Positions 1 through 7,688 of a DNA stretch of 15,235 bases are shown here, one piece after another. The number at the start of each line of letters is the position of its first letter. Position 1 is the first letter of the stretch. The stretch is taken from contig MU647408.1 of NCBI GenBank assembly GCA_026770585.1, positions 1 through 15,235 of the forward strand, written 5' to 3'. This stretch comes from Baffinella frigidus. Its lineage: Eukaryota; Cryptophyceae; Cryptomonadales; Baffinellaceae. A program made the position numbers and the translations under genes. The notes beneath the pieces were generated by a model, which saw only the letters and a program-made list of their open reading frames with translations, did no database searches and had not been told where the DNA came from.

Positions 1-4
1 AACC

Positions 5-36
<32 letters not shown>

Positions 37-644
37 GCCCTCAACCCTCAACCCTTAACCCTTAACCCTAAACCCTGAACCCTCAACCCCCAATCCTCAA
101 ACCTGAGCCCTGTACCCTCAACCCTCAACCCTCAATTCTCGAGCCTCAACCCGCAACCCTCAACCCTCAACCCTCAACTCTGAGCCCTGTACCCTCAACC
201 CTCAACCCTGATCCCCTTCAACCTCAACCCTAGACACCAATCCCTAAAAGATCTCCTTCCGGAACCCTCAACCCTGAACCCTACACCTTCCGAAACCCTC
301 AAGCCCTAAACCTGAAACCCTGGACAACAAACCCTAAACCCTGAGCTCTCAACCCTAAACCCTAAACCCTAAACCCTAAACTCTAAACCTCAAATGCTGA
401 ACACTAAACACAAACCCCTTAACCCTGAACCCTGAACCCTAAATCCTCAACCCTCAACCCCAAACCCTAAACCCTAAACCCTAAACTCTCTATCCTAAGC
501 CCTAAACCCTAGACCCCAAACCCTCAACCCTCAGCCCTAAACCCTAAACACTAAAACCCTAAACCCTAGGGCCTAAAGTCTAAACGCTAAACACTAAACC
601 CTAGACCCCAATCCCTAAACCCTAGACCCTAAACCGTAAATACA

Positions 645-1034
645 GATTCTGAGACATGGACTCTAGACCCCAGACCCTAGACCCTAGACCCTAAACCCTA
701 GACCCTAAACCCTAAACCCTAGACCCTAGACCCTAGACCCTAGACCCTAGACCCTAGACCCTAGACTCAAAACCTAGACCCCGGATCCTATGCCCTAGTC
801 CCTAAACCCTAGACCCTAGACCCTGGACCTTAGACCCTTGAACCAACACTCTAGAACCTAGACCTAAACACCGGATAATTAACTGATACACCCTACAATC
901 ACCGGATAATTAACTGATACACCCTACAATCCCTCACCCCTGAACCAAACCTAAACCTTGAACCCTGGACCCCAAACCTCAATTCCTGAACCCTCAACCC
1001 TCAACCCTGAACCCTGAACCCTCAACCCTCAAAC

Positions 1035-1073
<39 letters not shown>

Positions 1074-2010
1074 AACCTCAAGCCTCAACCCTCAAGCCTC
1101 CACCCTCAACCCTCAACACTCAACGCTCAACCCTCAACCCTCAACCCGCAACCCTAAAATCGGACCCTAGACCCCGAACCCTAAACCCTCTACCCTCTTC
1201 CCTAAACCCTAAACCCTAAACCCTAAACCCTAAACCCCAAACCCTCAACCCTCAACCCTCAACCTGAAAACCTAAACACCAATCCCTAAACCAAAGACCC
1301 TGAATCCTCAATCCTAAACCCTGAAACCTCAACCAGAAACACCACACCCCAACCCCTAAAATCCAAACCATCAACCCTAAACCCTGAAACCTGAACCCTG
1401 AACCCTAAACCCTAAACCCCAAACTCTAACCACTAAACCCCAAACCCCAAACCCTGAACCCTAGACCCCAAACCCTAAACCCTTAACCCTAAACCCTAAA
1501 CCTCAAACCCTTCACTCCAAATCCTCAAATTTAAACCCCCCAATCCTAAGTCCTAAACTCTAGACCCCAAACCCTCAACCCTCAACCCTAGACCCCAAAC
1601 CTTTAACCATGAATCGTAAACCCTAAACACTAAAACCTTCACATAAACCCTGAAAACCAAAAGCTAAAACCCAAAACCCAGAACCTAAAACCTAAACGCT
1701 AAACCCAAAACCTTAGACCCCAATCCCTCAACCCTCAACCCTAAATATTCCCTAGATTCTGAGACATGCACCCTAGACCCTAGACCCTAGACCCTCTAGA
1801 GACCCTAGACCCTAGACTGTAGACGCAAAACCTAGACCCTAGATCCTAGGCCCTAGTCTCTAAACCCCAGACCCTAGCCTAGACCCTAGACCTTAGAACC
1901 TGGAACCCAGACTCTAGAACCTAGACCCTAGCACCGAAAAATTAACCCCATGCACCCTACAATGTAGAATCTCTCACCCCTGAACCAAACCTAAACCTTG
2001 AACCCTGAAC
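645..2010. repeat. Higher-order repeat of about 1.04-1.11 kb inside the array
   Basis: Non-telomeric markers recur in the same order. GATTCTGAGACATG lies at 645-658 and 1755-1768. Each is followed by a CCCTAGA-rich stretch, then a segment with CACCG..AATTAAC, then CTCACCCCTGAACCAAACC, starting at 933 and 1973. The offsets are 1110 and 1040 bp. They differ partly because the first copy carries an extra 31-bp duplication. This indicates segmental duplication of a whole array block rather than only heptamer-by-heptamer expansion. Confidence 0.75.
870..931. repeat. Perfect 31-bp tandem duplication within the array
   Basis: A 31-bp unit beginning ACCGGATAATTAACTGATAC occurs at 870-900 and again, identically, at 901-931. 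It is not heptamer-based. A diverged single copy sits at about 1932-1962 in the second higher-order repeat, so the tandem doubling arose in, or was lost from, only one copy. Confidence 0.9.
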
Positions 2011-2105
2011 CCCAAACCCTGACCTGTACACCCTACAACCTCATAGCTCGACCCTAAATCCTCAATCCGTGATCCTTAAACCCTGCACCCCATCTCTCAT
2101 CTCTA

Positions 2106-2818
2106 AACTCTGAATCATCCTGCAAAACCCCGGCCAGCTCCTGAGCAAAAGTCAGTTTCAAACCATGGACTACTCTCTACTTGATTAACAGAGTATTTCT
2201 CAATCTTGTAATCACTGTGTGTAACTGATGGTTTTTCCAATCTCAAATGATAAACACCTTCTGGAAACCCGTCGGGCAAAATGCAACGAATCTGTTCCTG
2301 AGAGTCAAAGAGGATTCATAAAGGACTCTTTTAAAAGGAGCCAGGTGGTGTGGCCGACGAGAGCCCATCAACCAGTCTCATCAATTTCAATTTTCGTATA
2401 AAAAAACGAAACTGGATGTAGAAACCCAGTTGTTTTTTAATACCAGATTTTGGGGGGCAATCTGACATTTTCAACACGTTCCGTACCCACTCGAGAGAGG
2501 ACAGTCGTGGGCATTCGAAGAAGTGCTGCGGGCAGACGAAGAGCTGCTTCCTGAAACGCTCCATCCAAGTGGGGACTTGGAAGAGGAACAAGGACGGCAA
2601 GGGCACAGGTGTAAAACCGACGCCTTTTCCATGCCAGAACTGGCGTTGTTGACTTAAGTATTCAGCGAATTTCCGTTGACAGATGTCAAAAGTGGACGTT
2701 CCTCTGGCGTGGTTACCGGTATCTGAAGATCTTCAACTTCCTTGTGACTGAGATAACGGCCCCCATAAACTGCGATAAGGTATGAGGCCGGTCACATGTA
2801 CACGATGTACCTTAAATG
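2106..2818. other. Telomere-array boundary and gene-poor subtelomeric DNA
   Basis: The heptamer pattern stops near 2105 and ordinary mixed-composition sequence follows. Only short frames are open on either strand, and none has convincing composition. The stretch holds the first copy of a dispersed repeat (2348-2384). A GAAACGCTCCATCCAA block at 2553-2568, followed by GGGACTTGG, recurs at 2959-2974 followed by GGGACTTGG at 2988-2996. I see no RNA gene. Confidence 0.6.
2348..2384 (+). repeat. Dispersed repeat, copy 1
   Basis: GTGTGGCCGAC, then AGAGCCCATC and AACCAGTCTCATCA, matches 6429-6465 almost base for base. Weaker similarity continues for roughly 100 bp: both copies go on to a short A-rich stretch, an AAACTG-type motif and a run of T. 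Its nature (fragment of a mobile element or an old segmental duplication) is not clear. Confidence 0.75.
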
Positions 2819-2865
2819 GAGTCCGTTTATTGGAAATCGCGAAGCACGTGTGTTTCTTTTTTTCG
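2819..2865 (+). repeat. Diverged direct duplication, copy 1
   Basis: GAGTCCGTTTATTGGAAATC, then GCGAAGCACGTGTGTTTC and a T-run, corresponds to 3035-3078, offset about 216 bp. Both copies run into a T-rich tract followed by CGAGAG or CGGGAG. Overlapping short frames exist on both strands here but change between the copies, so coding is not supported. Confidence 0.75.
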
Positions 2866-3034
2866 AGAGAAGTTGCCTTTGCACGGAGGGGTCCCCAGAA
2901 TCGCCTAAAGTTGTGGGCATTGGAACCATTGTTCATCCCGCGGCCGACAGATCCAGGAGAAACGCTCCATCCAATACGAACTTCATAGGGACTTGGCCCC
3001 CCGACAGAACACCATGGACACCATAACCCAAATT

Positions 3035-3078
3035 GAGTCCATTTATTGGAATCGCGAAGCTCGTGTGTTTCTTTTTTC
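3035..3078 (+). repeat. Diverged direct duplication, copy 2
   Basis: This is the second copy of the unit at 2819-2865, with a one-base deletion in the GGAAATCGCG segment (here GGAATCGCG) and an A-to-T change in GAAGCTCGTG. The deletion shifts the reading frame relative to copy 1, which argues against a conserved protein. Confidence 0.75.
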
Positions 3079-3231
3079 GGGAGATTTTGTGGCTTCGCAA
3101 GGGCGGGGGCAACACCGTGACCTCTTTTTTTTCTTTCTGTTCGCTTCAGTTTTTCGGATAAAGCCGTCTATTCCTTTGGATAGTCAAGTGCCTGTTTATC
3201 TTGTACTAACCGCACCCCAAAATAACCGACC

Positions 3232-3271
3232 AGGTGGTATTTTTAGCAAAAAGGTGGTATTTTTAGCAAAA
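3232..3271 (+). repeat. Perfect 20-bp tandem repeat, two units
   Basis: AGGTGGTATTTTTAGCAAAA occurs at 3232-3251 and again at 3252-3271. Fourteen bases of the unit (GTGGTATTTTTAGC) appear as their reverse complement at 11118-11131, so the unit may belong to a dispersed element. Confidence 0.9.
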
Positions 3272-3322
3272 GATCGCTGTCATCAATCTGTCATCCCATT
3301 AATCTGAGGTTTTTTTATCATC

Positions 3323-4000
3323 TCAACAGATCCAATTCCAAGTCCCCTCTTCATCACAAGACAACACCAGCCACACGCAATTCCAATCTCGAAAGATGGT
3401 AGCGAACAAGGAAGAATGCCCCCACAGCTTTTCGTCTGAGGATGGAGAGGGTGGCGATGCGCGCATGGTGTGTTCCTGGTTGCCGCCCGGCTTGAAGGCT
3501 GGGCGGCATCCGAAGACAAAGCAACATAAGTCCATGTTCAAGCAGCTCTCCTCGCCTTCCTTGCCTCGTACCGGGCTTGTGCTCGCCGCATTCGTCCCTG
3601 CGGAACAGTCTGCGGCGTCCTCCCTCACTGCCTCCCAGGCGGACAGGCTTGCGGAGCGACTCGGTACCTTGACGGTAAGGAGGGTTTCGCACTGCGCCCG
3701 CACCGAGTCGTGCAAGGACACGGGGAGGGTGAAGCGGTTTGCTCCGGAGAAGCTCCGGCCGAGTCTCCGTCTGCGGCGAGCCAAGCGCTCGCCTCCCGCG
3801 CTGTCCTGGGAGCACGTGGAGCACTGCTTGGACCAGGGTGGGCGGACGCACTCTGCGCTCATTGAGGGCGGGGCAGGGGAAGGGTCCGACGTCGACGCGT
3901 CTTCGCCGGTGGAGGAGAACGAGATGCCTTCGGCGCCGCGCAGCACCAGCACGTCGTCGAGCGCGTTCTGCCAGTTTGGGCACTCACGTTTGTTTAGGGT
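3323..4000 (-). CDS. Alternative minus-strand frame in the same island, possible exon
   Basis: The minus strand is open from codon 3998-4000 down to a TGA stop at 3323-3325. No ATG occurs before 3862; an ATG start there would give 179 aa. The upstream part reads like protein (CPNWQNALDDVLVLRGAEG), followed by Ser-rich sequence, a run of arginines (ARRRRRLGRSFSG) and a Cys-rich patch (LCCFVFGCRPAFKPGG). It would therefore need an upstream exon or be a 5'-truncated fragment. Wobble positions coincide with those of the plus frame at 3396-4004, so GC3 cannot choose between them, and at most one is likely real. No known family is recognised. Confidence 0.25.
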   Translation of the reverse strand, partial: TLNKRECPNWQNALDDVLVLRGAEGISFSSTGEDASTSDPSPAPPSMSAECVRPPWSKQCSTCSQDSAGGERLARRRRRLGRSFSGANRFTLPVSLHDSVRAQCETLLTVKVPSRSASLSAWEAVREDAADCSAGTNAASTSPVRGKEGEESCLNMDLCCFVFGCRPAFKPGGNQEHTMRASPPSPSSDEKLWGHSSLFATIFRDWNCVWLVLSCDEEGTWNWIC

Positions 4001-4004
4001 TTAG
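3396..4004 (+). CDS. Hypothetical protein, 202 aa, GC-rich island (strand uncertain)
   Basis: An ATG-initiated frame encodes 202 residues of unrecognised family. It starts MVANKEECPHSF and has a basic middle (GRVKRFAPEKLRPSLRLRR) and an acidic, Ser-rich C-terminal part (GEGSDVDASSPVEENE). No signal peptide, membrane segment or catalytic motif is visible. Codon third positions are mostly G or C, against an AT-richer surrounding. This does not settle the strand, because the minus frame at 3323-4000 is registered so that its third positions are the same bases. The frame ends in TTT AGG GTT TAG, so its stop codon comes from a two-unit TTTAGGG telomere-like tract. That suggests truncation by a telomeric insertion. 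It could be a gene fragment or a chance frame in GC-rich DNA. Confidence 0.33.
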   Translation: MVANKEECPHSFSSEDGEGGDARMVCSWLPPGLKAGRHPKTKQHKSMFKQLSSPSLPRTGLVLAAFVPAEQSAASSLTASQADRLAERLGTLTVRRVSHCARTESCKDTGRVKRFAPEKLRPSLRLRRAKRSPPALSWEHVEHCLDQGGRTHSALIEGGAGEGSDVDASSPVEENEMPSAPRSTSTSSSAFCQFGHSRLFRV

Positions 4005-4005
4005 G
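3993..4005 (-). repeat. Short interstitial telomere-like tract, G-rich on plus
   Basis: TTTAGGGTTTAGG lies directly at the edge of the GC-rich island. It is in the orientation opposite to the main array and supplies the stop codon of the plus-strand frame. Such short tracts are typical scars of end repair or of telomeric-repeat insertion; with only two units, chance cannot be excluded. Confidence 0.5.
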
Positions 4006-4256
4006 ACGAAGGGTGCAGCGGGAAATGAGCCGCACGTCGTGCATGTACGGTGGTGTAATATTAAATTTGTGTATTTGTGACGTTCCAGGCCTGAATCGCA
4101 CGTGGCGTGCACGCTCTAGCTCTGCCTCACTCAAGAATTACCGACTGTTCACAAGTTGACATCCTGGGGTTGCGGTGCGGTACAAGGTACGAGCCTTGAA
4201 CCTTGAAGATACAATCTTCCGTACATGGGGTTACTTCAGGACACGCACCGTCATAC

Positions 4257-4383
4257 TACAGGGGTTCATGTGCCTCGCTCATAGAAACCGCCCTCCCCTA
4301 GGACCCTACAGTAGGACTATGCCTAGGCCCCTATGGTGGTCCTAGGGGGGGGGGGTGTTCCTGATGAGCGAGGCACCCCTGTA
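4257..4383 (+). mobile_element. Palindromic miniature inverted-repeat element (family 1), copy A
   Basis: The left end reads TACAGGGG..CCTCGCTCAT and the right end ATGAGCGAGG.ACCCCTGTA. Inside each arm is a CCTAGG next to a C or G run. The centre reads CCCTACAGTAGG then CCTAGG, which I define as the plus orientation of the family. The left arm carries a short insertion (TTCATGTG), making this copy 127 bp instead of 121. No coding capacity or transposase is present, so it would be non-autonomous. Confidence 0.85.
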
Positions 4384-4450
4384 TGGGTAGGTGACTCGGT
4401 GGAGAACTTCGATGTCAACAGTTACAGGAGTGAGGAGGTGCAGAGGCAGG

Positions 4451-4660
4451 CACACCCACGGGGACATTTCGAATTTAAGGAGCCACCCCCCTGATAGGAC
4501 CACCCTAAGCGCCTAGGCGCTTAGGTATTGGCCGGGAGCGTGTTACCAAATCCGAAGCACCCATGTGCACACCTACGGGGATATCTCGAATGAGCCGCCA
4601 CCCTGATAGAACCACCCTAGGCTTCTAGGTTTTAGCCTACAGGGTTACCACGCTCATAAA
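4451..4660. repeat. Two diverged direct repeats with element-like cores
   Basis: CACACCCACGGGGACAT at 4451 and CACACCTACGGGGATAT at 4568 start two blocks about 117 bp apart. Each continues through TCGAAT, GAGCC, a CACCCTGATAG-like motif and ACCACCCTA..CTAGG, then GTTACCA. The cores resemble decayed centres of the 121-bp palindromic family. The first block contains a perfect 22-bp palindrome at 4504-4525, centred on GCGCCTAGGCGC. Confidence 0.65.
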
Positions 4661-4763
4661 AAACAGCCCCCCCCAGCACCCTACAGTACATGTAGGCCTA
4701 TGCCTAGGGCCCTACGGTGGTCCTCAGGGGGGGGCAGTTTCTTATGAGCGAGGTACCCTTGTA
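4638..4763 (+). mobile_element. Palindromic element family 1, copy C
   Basis: It begins TACAGGGTTACCACGCTCAT and ends ATGAGCGAGGTACCCTTGTA. The centre has CCCTACAGTACATGTAGG then CCTATGCCTAGGGCCCTACG, in the plus orientation, with C and G runs on either side. The left end is more diverged than the right and overlaps the end of the preceding direct-repeat block. Length is 126 bp. Confidence 0.8.
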
Positions 4764-4818
4764 CGGGGATATGTCGGCACGAGCTGGCTAAGGTACCTGC
4801 CGTCAACCTAACCCCCGT

Positions 4819-5013
4819 ATGGGCTCTTCACAGACACAACATATTTTCCAGCCAAAAGGTTGGGTATGCTGGAAACCCCAAAACCAGGTCTGTAGCACTA
4901 GGGGCGTCGATGTGGGCGCGCGTTGTCATGGTGTCGACCTTTTTCGACTTGGAAGGATGTGTTCCTAAAAAGAGTTTGGTGGGTAACCCAGGATGGGCTC
5001 CTCACAGACACCA
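4819..5013 (+). repeat. Pair of 22-bp direct repeats 173 bp apart
   Basis: TATGGGCTCTTCACAGACAC at 4819 and GATGGGCTCCTCACAGACAC at 4992 match at 18 of 20 bases. The intervening DNA has no convincing gene. A short frame here has no ATG start and runs into telomere-like sequence, so I do not call it coding. Confidence 0.6.
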
Positions 5014-5121
5014 TAGGTTTGGAGTTAGGGGTTCAGGGGATTTGTGTTTTGGAGTTGTGGGAGGTCCCGTCACCACGCACGGTGTTTGAGGCAAACCAAT
5101 TGACTAAGAAATTGATTAGTT

Positions 5122-6068
5122 CAAACCCTAAACCATAAACCATAAACCCTCAATTCTCAACCCTGAACCCTCAATCGTAAAGGACCTAAACCCTAAAACC
5201 TAAATCCTAAACCCCAAAACCTAAACCCTAAACCCTAAACCCTAAACCCTAAACCCTATCCCTTAAGTGCCCAGGTAGTCAAATTTAACGGCCAAGAGGT
5301 CCTAGGCAGGTCCTAGGGCCCTACCGTAGGGCGTATGAGCCTACTGGGCACTTGAGGGGTATCATACCCTTAACCATAAATCCCGCACCCTCAACCCTAA
5401 ACCCCGCAACCTAACCCCTAAACTGTGTTTAAAGTATACCTCACAACCCTAAACCCTAAACCCTAAACCCTAATCGCTAAACCCTGATCACTAAACCCTA
5501 AACTCCAAACCTTAAACCCAAAACCCTGAATCCTGAACCCGAAACCCTACACCCTGAACCCTCAACCCTCAACCCTAAACCCTAAAACCTAAACCCTAAG
5601 CCCCAAACTGTTTTTGGGTTATCTCACAACCCGCAGCCCTCAACCCTCAACCCTCAACCCTCGACCCTCAACCCTCAACCCTCAACCCTCAAAATCCAAA
5701 CCCTGAATCCTGAACCCTCCACCCTTCGTCCTCCCCTAACCCCTAACCCCTCACCCTTAAACCCCAACCCAAACCCTAAACCCTACAACCTGACCCCGAA
5801 ACCCTAAAGCCTAGACCCTCAAGCCTAATGCCTAAAGCCTCAACCTTGAACTCTAACCCTCAACCCTAACCCGTATGCCCTCAACCCTAAACCCTAAACC
5901 CTAATCCATAAACCCTCAACCCTAAAAACTCAACCCTAAACCCTAAACCCCAAACCTTAAACCCCAAACCCTAAACCTTAAACCCTCAACCCTCAACCCT
6001 CAGCCCTCAAACCTAAAAGCTAAATGCTAAACGCTCAACCCTCAAACCTCAACCCAAACCCCTAAACC
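5122..6068. repeat. Interstitial telomere-like heptamer array, C-rich strand
   Basis: CCCTAAA and CCCTCAA units with many variants run from about 5122 to 6068, in the same orientation as the terminal array, and are interrupted at 5258-5362 by a small inverted-repeat element. A non-telomeric interruption recurs at 5420-5449 and 5605-5632 (AAACTGTGTTTAAAG..CTCACAACCC against AAACTGTTTTTGGG..CTCACAACCC). This shows a higher-order repeat of about 185 bp. The block lies some 3 kb inside the first array, so it is either an internalised former end or a segmental duplication of the terminal array. Confidence 0.88.
5258..5362 (+). mobile_element. Small inverted-repeat element (family 2) within the telomere-like array
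   Basis: The left end (CCTTAAGTGCCCAGGTAG, 5261-5278) is the near reverse complement of the right end (CTACTGGGCACTTGAGGGG, 5341-5359). The interior has GAGGTCCTAGGCAGGTCC and a CCCTACCGTAGGG palindrome. It is about 105 bp and flanked on both sides by heptamer repeats, so it inserted into the array or was copied with it. A second copy of its right portion is at 12821-12885. The sharing of CCTAGG and CCCTAC-GTAGGG motifs suggests a relationship to family 1. Confidence 0.75.
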
Positions 6069-6138
6069 TTTGTGCAACCAGGGTCCTCCAGCATTCTCGA
6101 GTGGAACCTCGCCTCCTCGGCGGGGACGTATTTGTGGC

Positions 6139-6235
6139 ACTCTCTCTGTCTCTGTCGTTCGCGCGCGCGCTCTTTCTCTCTCTCTATCTCTCCCTCCCTC
6201 TTCCGGTCTCTCTCTCCCCCCCTCCCTCCCTCCCT

Positions 6236-6273
<38 letters not shown>
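6139..6273 (+). repeat. CT/CCCT microsatellite
   Basis: Mixed (CT)n and (CCCT)n tracts form a polypyrimidine strand of about 135 bp, with a short GCGCGCGCGC block near 6161-6171 and a C-run near 6215. The long homopurine/homopyrimidine mirror structure could form triplex DNA. Serine- and leucine-rich translations of the tract are not evidence of a protein. Confidence 0.95.
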
Positions 6274-6274
<1 letters not shown>

Positions 6275-6298
6275 GTGATTACTGACTCTGTCGCTAAT

Positions 6299-6420
6299 CC
6301 GCTCTCGACCGAGGTGCGATCAAAATGATGTCTTTCGCCTGAAGCCAGGACCAGAATCTGGTCCTGACTGTCTTATGTGCCGTCCTCGCTCGAGAGCGGC
6401 CTTTCGAGCCAGAAAAGGCC
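6299..6420. other. Compound foldback with nested hairpins
   Basis: Arms at 6299-6314 and 6384-6399 are inverted over 16 bp with one mismatch. Between them is a 9-bp perfect hairpin (CAGGACCAG, loop AAT, CTGGTCCTG) at 6346-6366. A third stem (GGCCTTT with AAAGGCC) spans 6398-6420. Together these give a branched secondary structure of about 120 bases. It could be a structured transcript, a foldback element or a recombination scar; no known RNA family is recognised. Confidence 0.55.
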
Positions 6421-6428
6421 TCAACGTA

Positions 6429-6545
6429 GTGTGGCCGACAAGAACCCATCAACCAGTCTCATCACTACCATTTTTAGAGGAAAACTGCAACTGGCAGGGG
6501 TGTGGGGTACCAGTTTTTAAACCAACTTTGAAGGTCTGAATTGTT
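6429..6545 (+). repeat. Dispersed repeat, copy 2
   Basis: The first 37 bp closely match 2348-2384 (GTGTGGCCGACAAGAACCCA here). The similarity then decays through an A-rich stretch, AAACTG and a TTTTTAA.ACCA segment. The other copy lies just inside the first telomere-like array and this one just inside the second. That fits a duplication of a terminal block together with its proximal flank. Confidence 0.65.
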
Positions 6546-6784
6546 ATTATTCCTTCCACGAACAAGGCGCGAATGGCCGTACCTCAGTGGAATTTTGGCC
6601 ATTGGTATCATGTTCAAACGTTCTGGACTCTCCCTAGGACACTCTCACCAATTTTGCCCCCAGGTTTTATTCAAAAATTCACTCAGGACCACTCAGGTTT
6701 CAATGAAAACAACTCAAAATTCACCCAGGATGACTCAGGATTCCATCAAAGCTTGGTTTTGTGTAAGTGTGTATAGTGTGTAGC
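6546..6784 (+). repeat. Gene-poor stretch with degenerate copies of the 21-bp minisatellite
   Basis: From about 6680 to 6750 the motif recurs in decayed form: CACTCAGGACCACTCAGG, then ACCCAGGATGACTCAGGATT. This is the unit that forms the long array at 7969-8272. No convincing gene is seen; the short open frames here overlap in different registers. Confidence 0.55.
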
Positions 6785-6925
6785 GTTTCGGGTTTGGGGT
6801 TCATGGCTGGATATTTCGGGTTTAGTGATTGGGGTTTGGAGTCTAGGGTTTAGATTTTAGCATGGAGGGTTTAGGGTTCAGGGTTTAGGGTTCAAGGTTT
6901 ATGATTCAGGATTCAGGGTAATGTT
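6785..6925 (-). repeat. Telomere-like block in inverted (G-rich) orientation
   Basis: Units such as GGGTTTAGGGTTCAGGGTTT and GGGTTTGGGGTTCATGG fill this stretch. On the plus strand they are G-rich, opposite to the arrays at 1-2105 and 5122-6068. The right part drifts from TTTAGGG to TTCAGGG and then to ATTCAGG, the heptamer that forms the array at 7689. Confidence 0.8.
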
Positions 6926-7056
6926 TTTTTTGTCCGGGTTCAAGTTTTAGGTCTTTATGATTGCATCCTGAGTAACCCTGTTGTCGTTCCTCCTGCCAGA
7001 ATCCTGACGTAGGTTGTCCCCCTAATTCAACCTCCTTTGCCCAGGTTAACAACTGG

Positions 7057-7083
7057 TCAAAAAAGAAAAAGAAAAAGAAAAAA
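7057..7083 (+). repeat. A-rich (A5G)n tract
   Basis: AAAAAAGAAAAAGAAAAAG followed by more A residues, about 27 bp, ending in GGG. It directly precedes the tRNA-like segment. It could be the tail of a retroposed sequence lying to its left, or a simple repeat. Confidence 0.8.
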
Positions 7084-7098
7084 GGGCTCATTTAAAAT

Positions 7099-7175
7099 TG
7101 GGTGCCTAGCTCAGCGGGGTGTAGGGCGGTCCCGCTTGGCATTAGTGCGTTGAGGAGCACGTCTCAAAGCGCACG
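7099..7175 (+). other. tRNA-like 5' half (possible decayed tRNA or SINE)
   Basis: GGGTGCCTAGCTCAGCGGGG looks like a tRNA acceptor strand followed by an A box (TAGCTCAGCGGG), with a possible D stem GCTC/GGGC. The next bases, CGCTTGGCATTAG, loosely resemble an alanine tRNA anticodon arm, but the anticodon stem does not pair and no B box (GGTTCGA) follows. A separate stem-loop, GTGCG-TTGAG paired with CTCAA-ag-CGCAC, occupies 7145-7174. It cannot be called a working tRNA. Confidence 0.2.
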
Positions 7176-7688
7176 TGATGAAGCATGATGCGGCGGCGCC
7201 GCGGCACGCCTGCCTTTAGGTCCTTTAGGTTTTAATTTCTCCCAACATATGCCAACGACACGCCGTTCCGTAGAAGGGATCTGCAGAGAAAGCATTTTTG
7301 CTTTCGGATCGCGTTTCGCTCTCCAGCCGCGGCAGGGCGCCAACGTGCCCTCCCCTCTCCATCCCCTATCAGAAGGGGTCAATTTTCAGGTGCTTTTTTT
7401 ATGGACGAGGTTGGTCTGGCCCTGTGGACAGTGTCTGGTCCTCAAGTTTGTTGCTTGGTGGTCCAGATTCCCTTTCAAGCTTGCCTGTAGGAGTGTGGCA
7501 GATTCTACAGTGGCAGATTCTACAGTGGCGAAATTTTTGTTTGCTCCCCGAAAGTGGCTAGTGTGCTGTGGTCGACTCATGTTGGTAACCTTCTTCTGGT
7601 TTCTGCGTTCACGGGTTGTACTACAGAGCACGCACCGGTTCACACACACGAAATGCATTTGAACGAGTTGCTTTACACGTTTGTCATT
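7176..7688. other. Stretch without a convincing gene
   Basis: A 137-codon ATG frame on the plus strand (7249-7662) has no recognisable domain, crosses a small tandem repeat and has few acidic residues, so I do not call it a gene. A perfect 15-bp duplication (TGGCAGATTCTACAG) lies at 7496-7525. GC-rich CGGCGGCGCCGCGG lies near 7191. Confidence 0.5.

Larger units (their letters stand above)
1..2105. repeat. Degenerate telomere-like heptamer array, C-rich strand
   Basis: Seven-base units dominate the whole stretch. CCCTCAA is the main unit at the left edge and at about 960-1150, CCCTAAA at about 330-480 and 1195-1240, and CCCTAGA at about 660-830 and 1770-1810, with many single-base variants and a few unrelated interruptions. 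CCCTAAA is the complement of the TTTAGGG telomere repeat. The C-rich strand reading inward from the left edge is the expected orientation for a left chromosome end. The degeneracy means this is the proximal, decayed part of a telomere or a subtelomeric block, not a freshly synthesised tip. No coding capacity is seen. Confidence 0.9.

Noticed and set aside
1-2105. CRISPR-like array of short regular repeats
   Set aside because: Units are contiguous heptamers without unique spacers; telomere-like repeat explains them fully.
4923-5138. 71-codon frame
   Set aside because: It begins with TTG, ends in telomere-like sequence (SSNPKP) and overlaps a short direct repeat.
6070-6328. Ser/Leu/Pro-rich frames
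   Set aside because: These are translations of the CT/CCCT microsatellite in all three frames.
7249-7662. 137-codon ATG frame on the plus strand
   Set aside because: No recognisable domain, crosses a 15-bp tandem duplication, odd composition with many Arg/Phe/Trp, and no supporting context.
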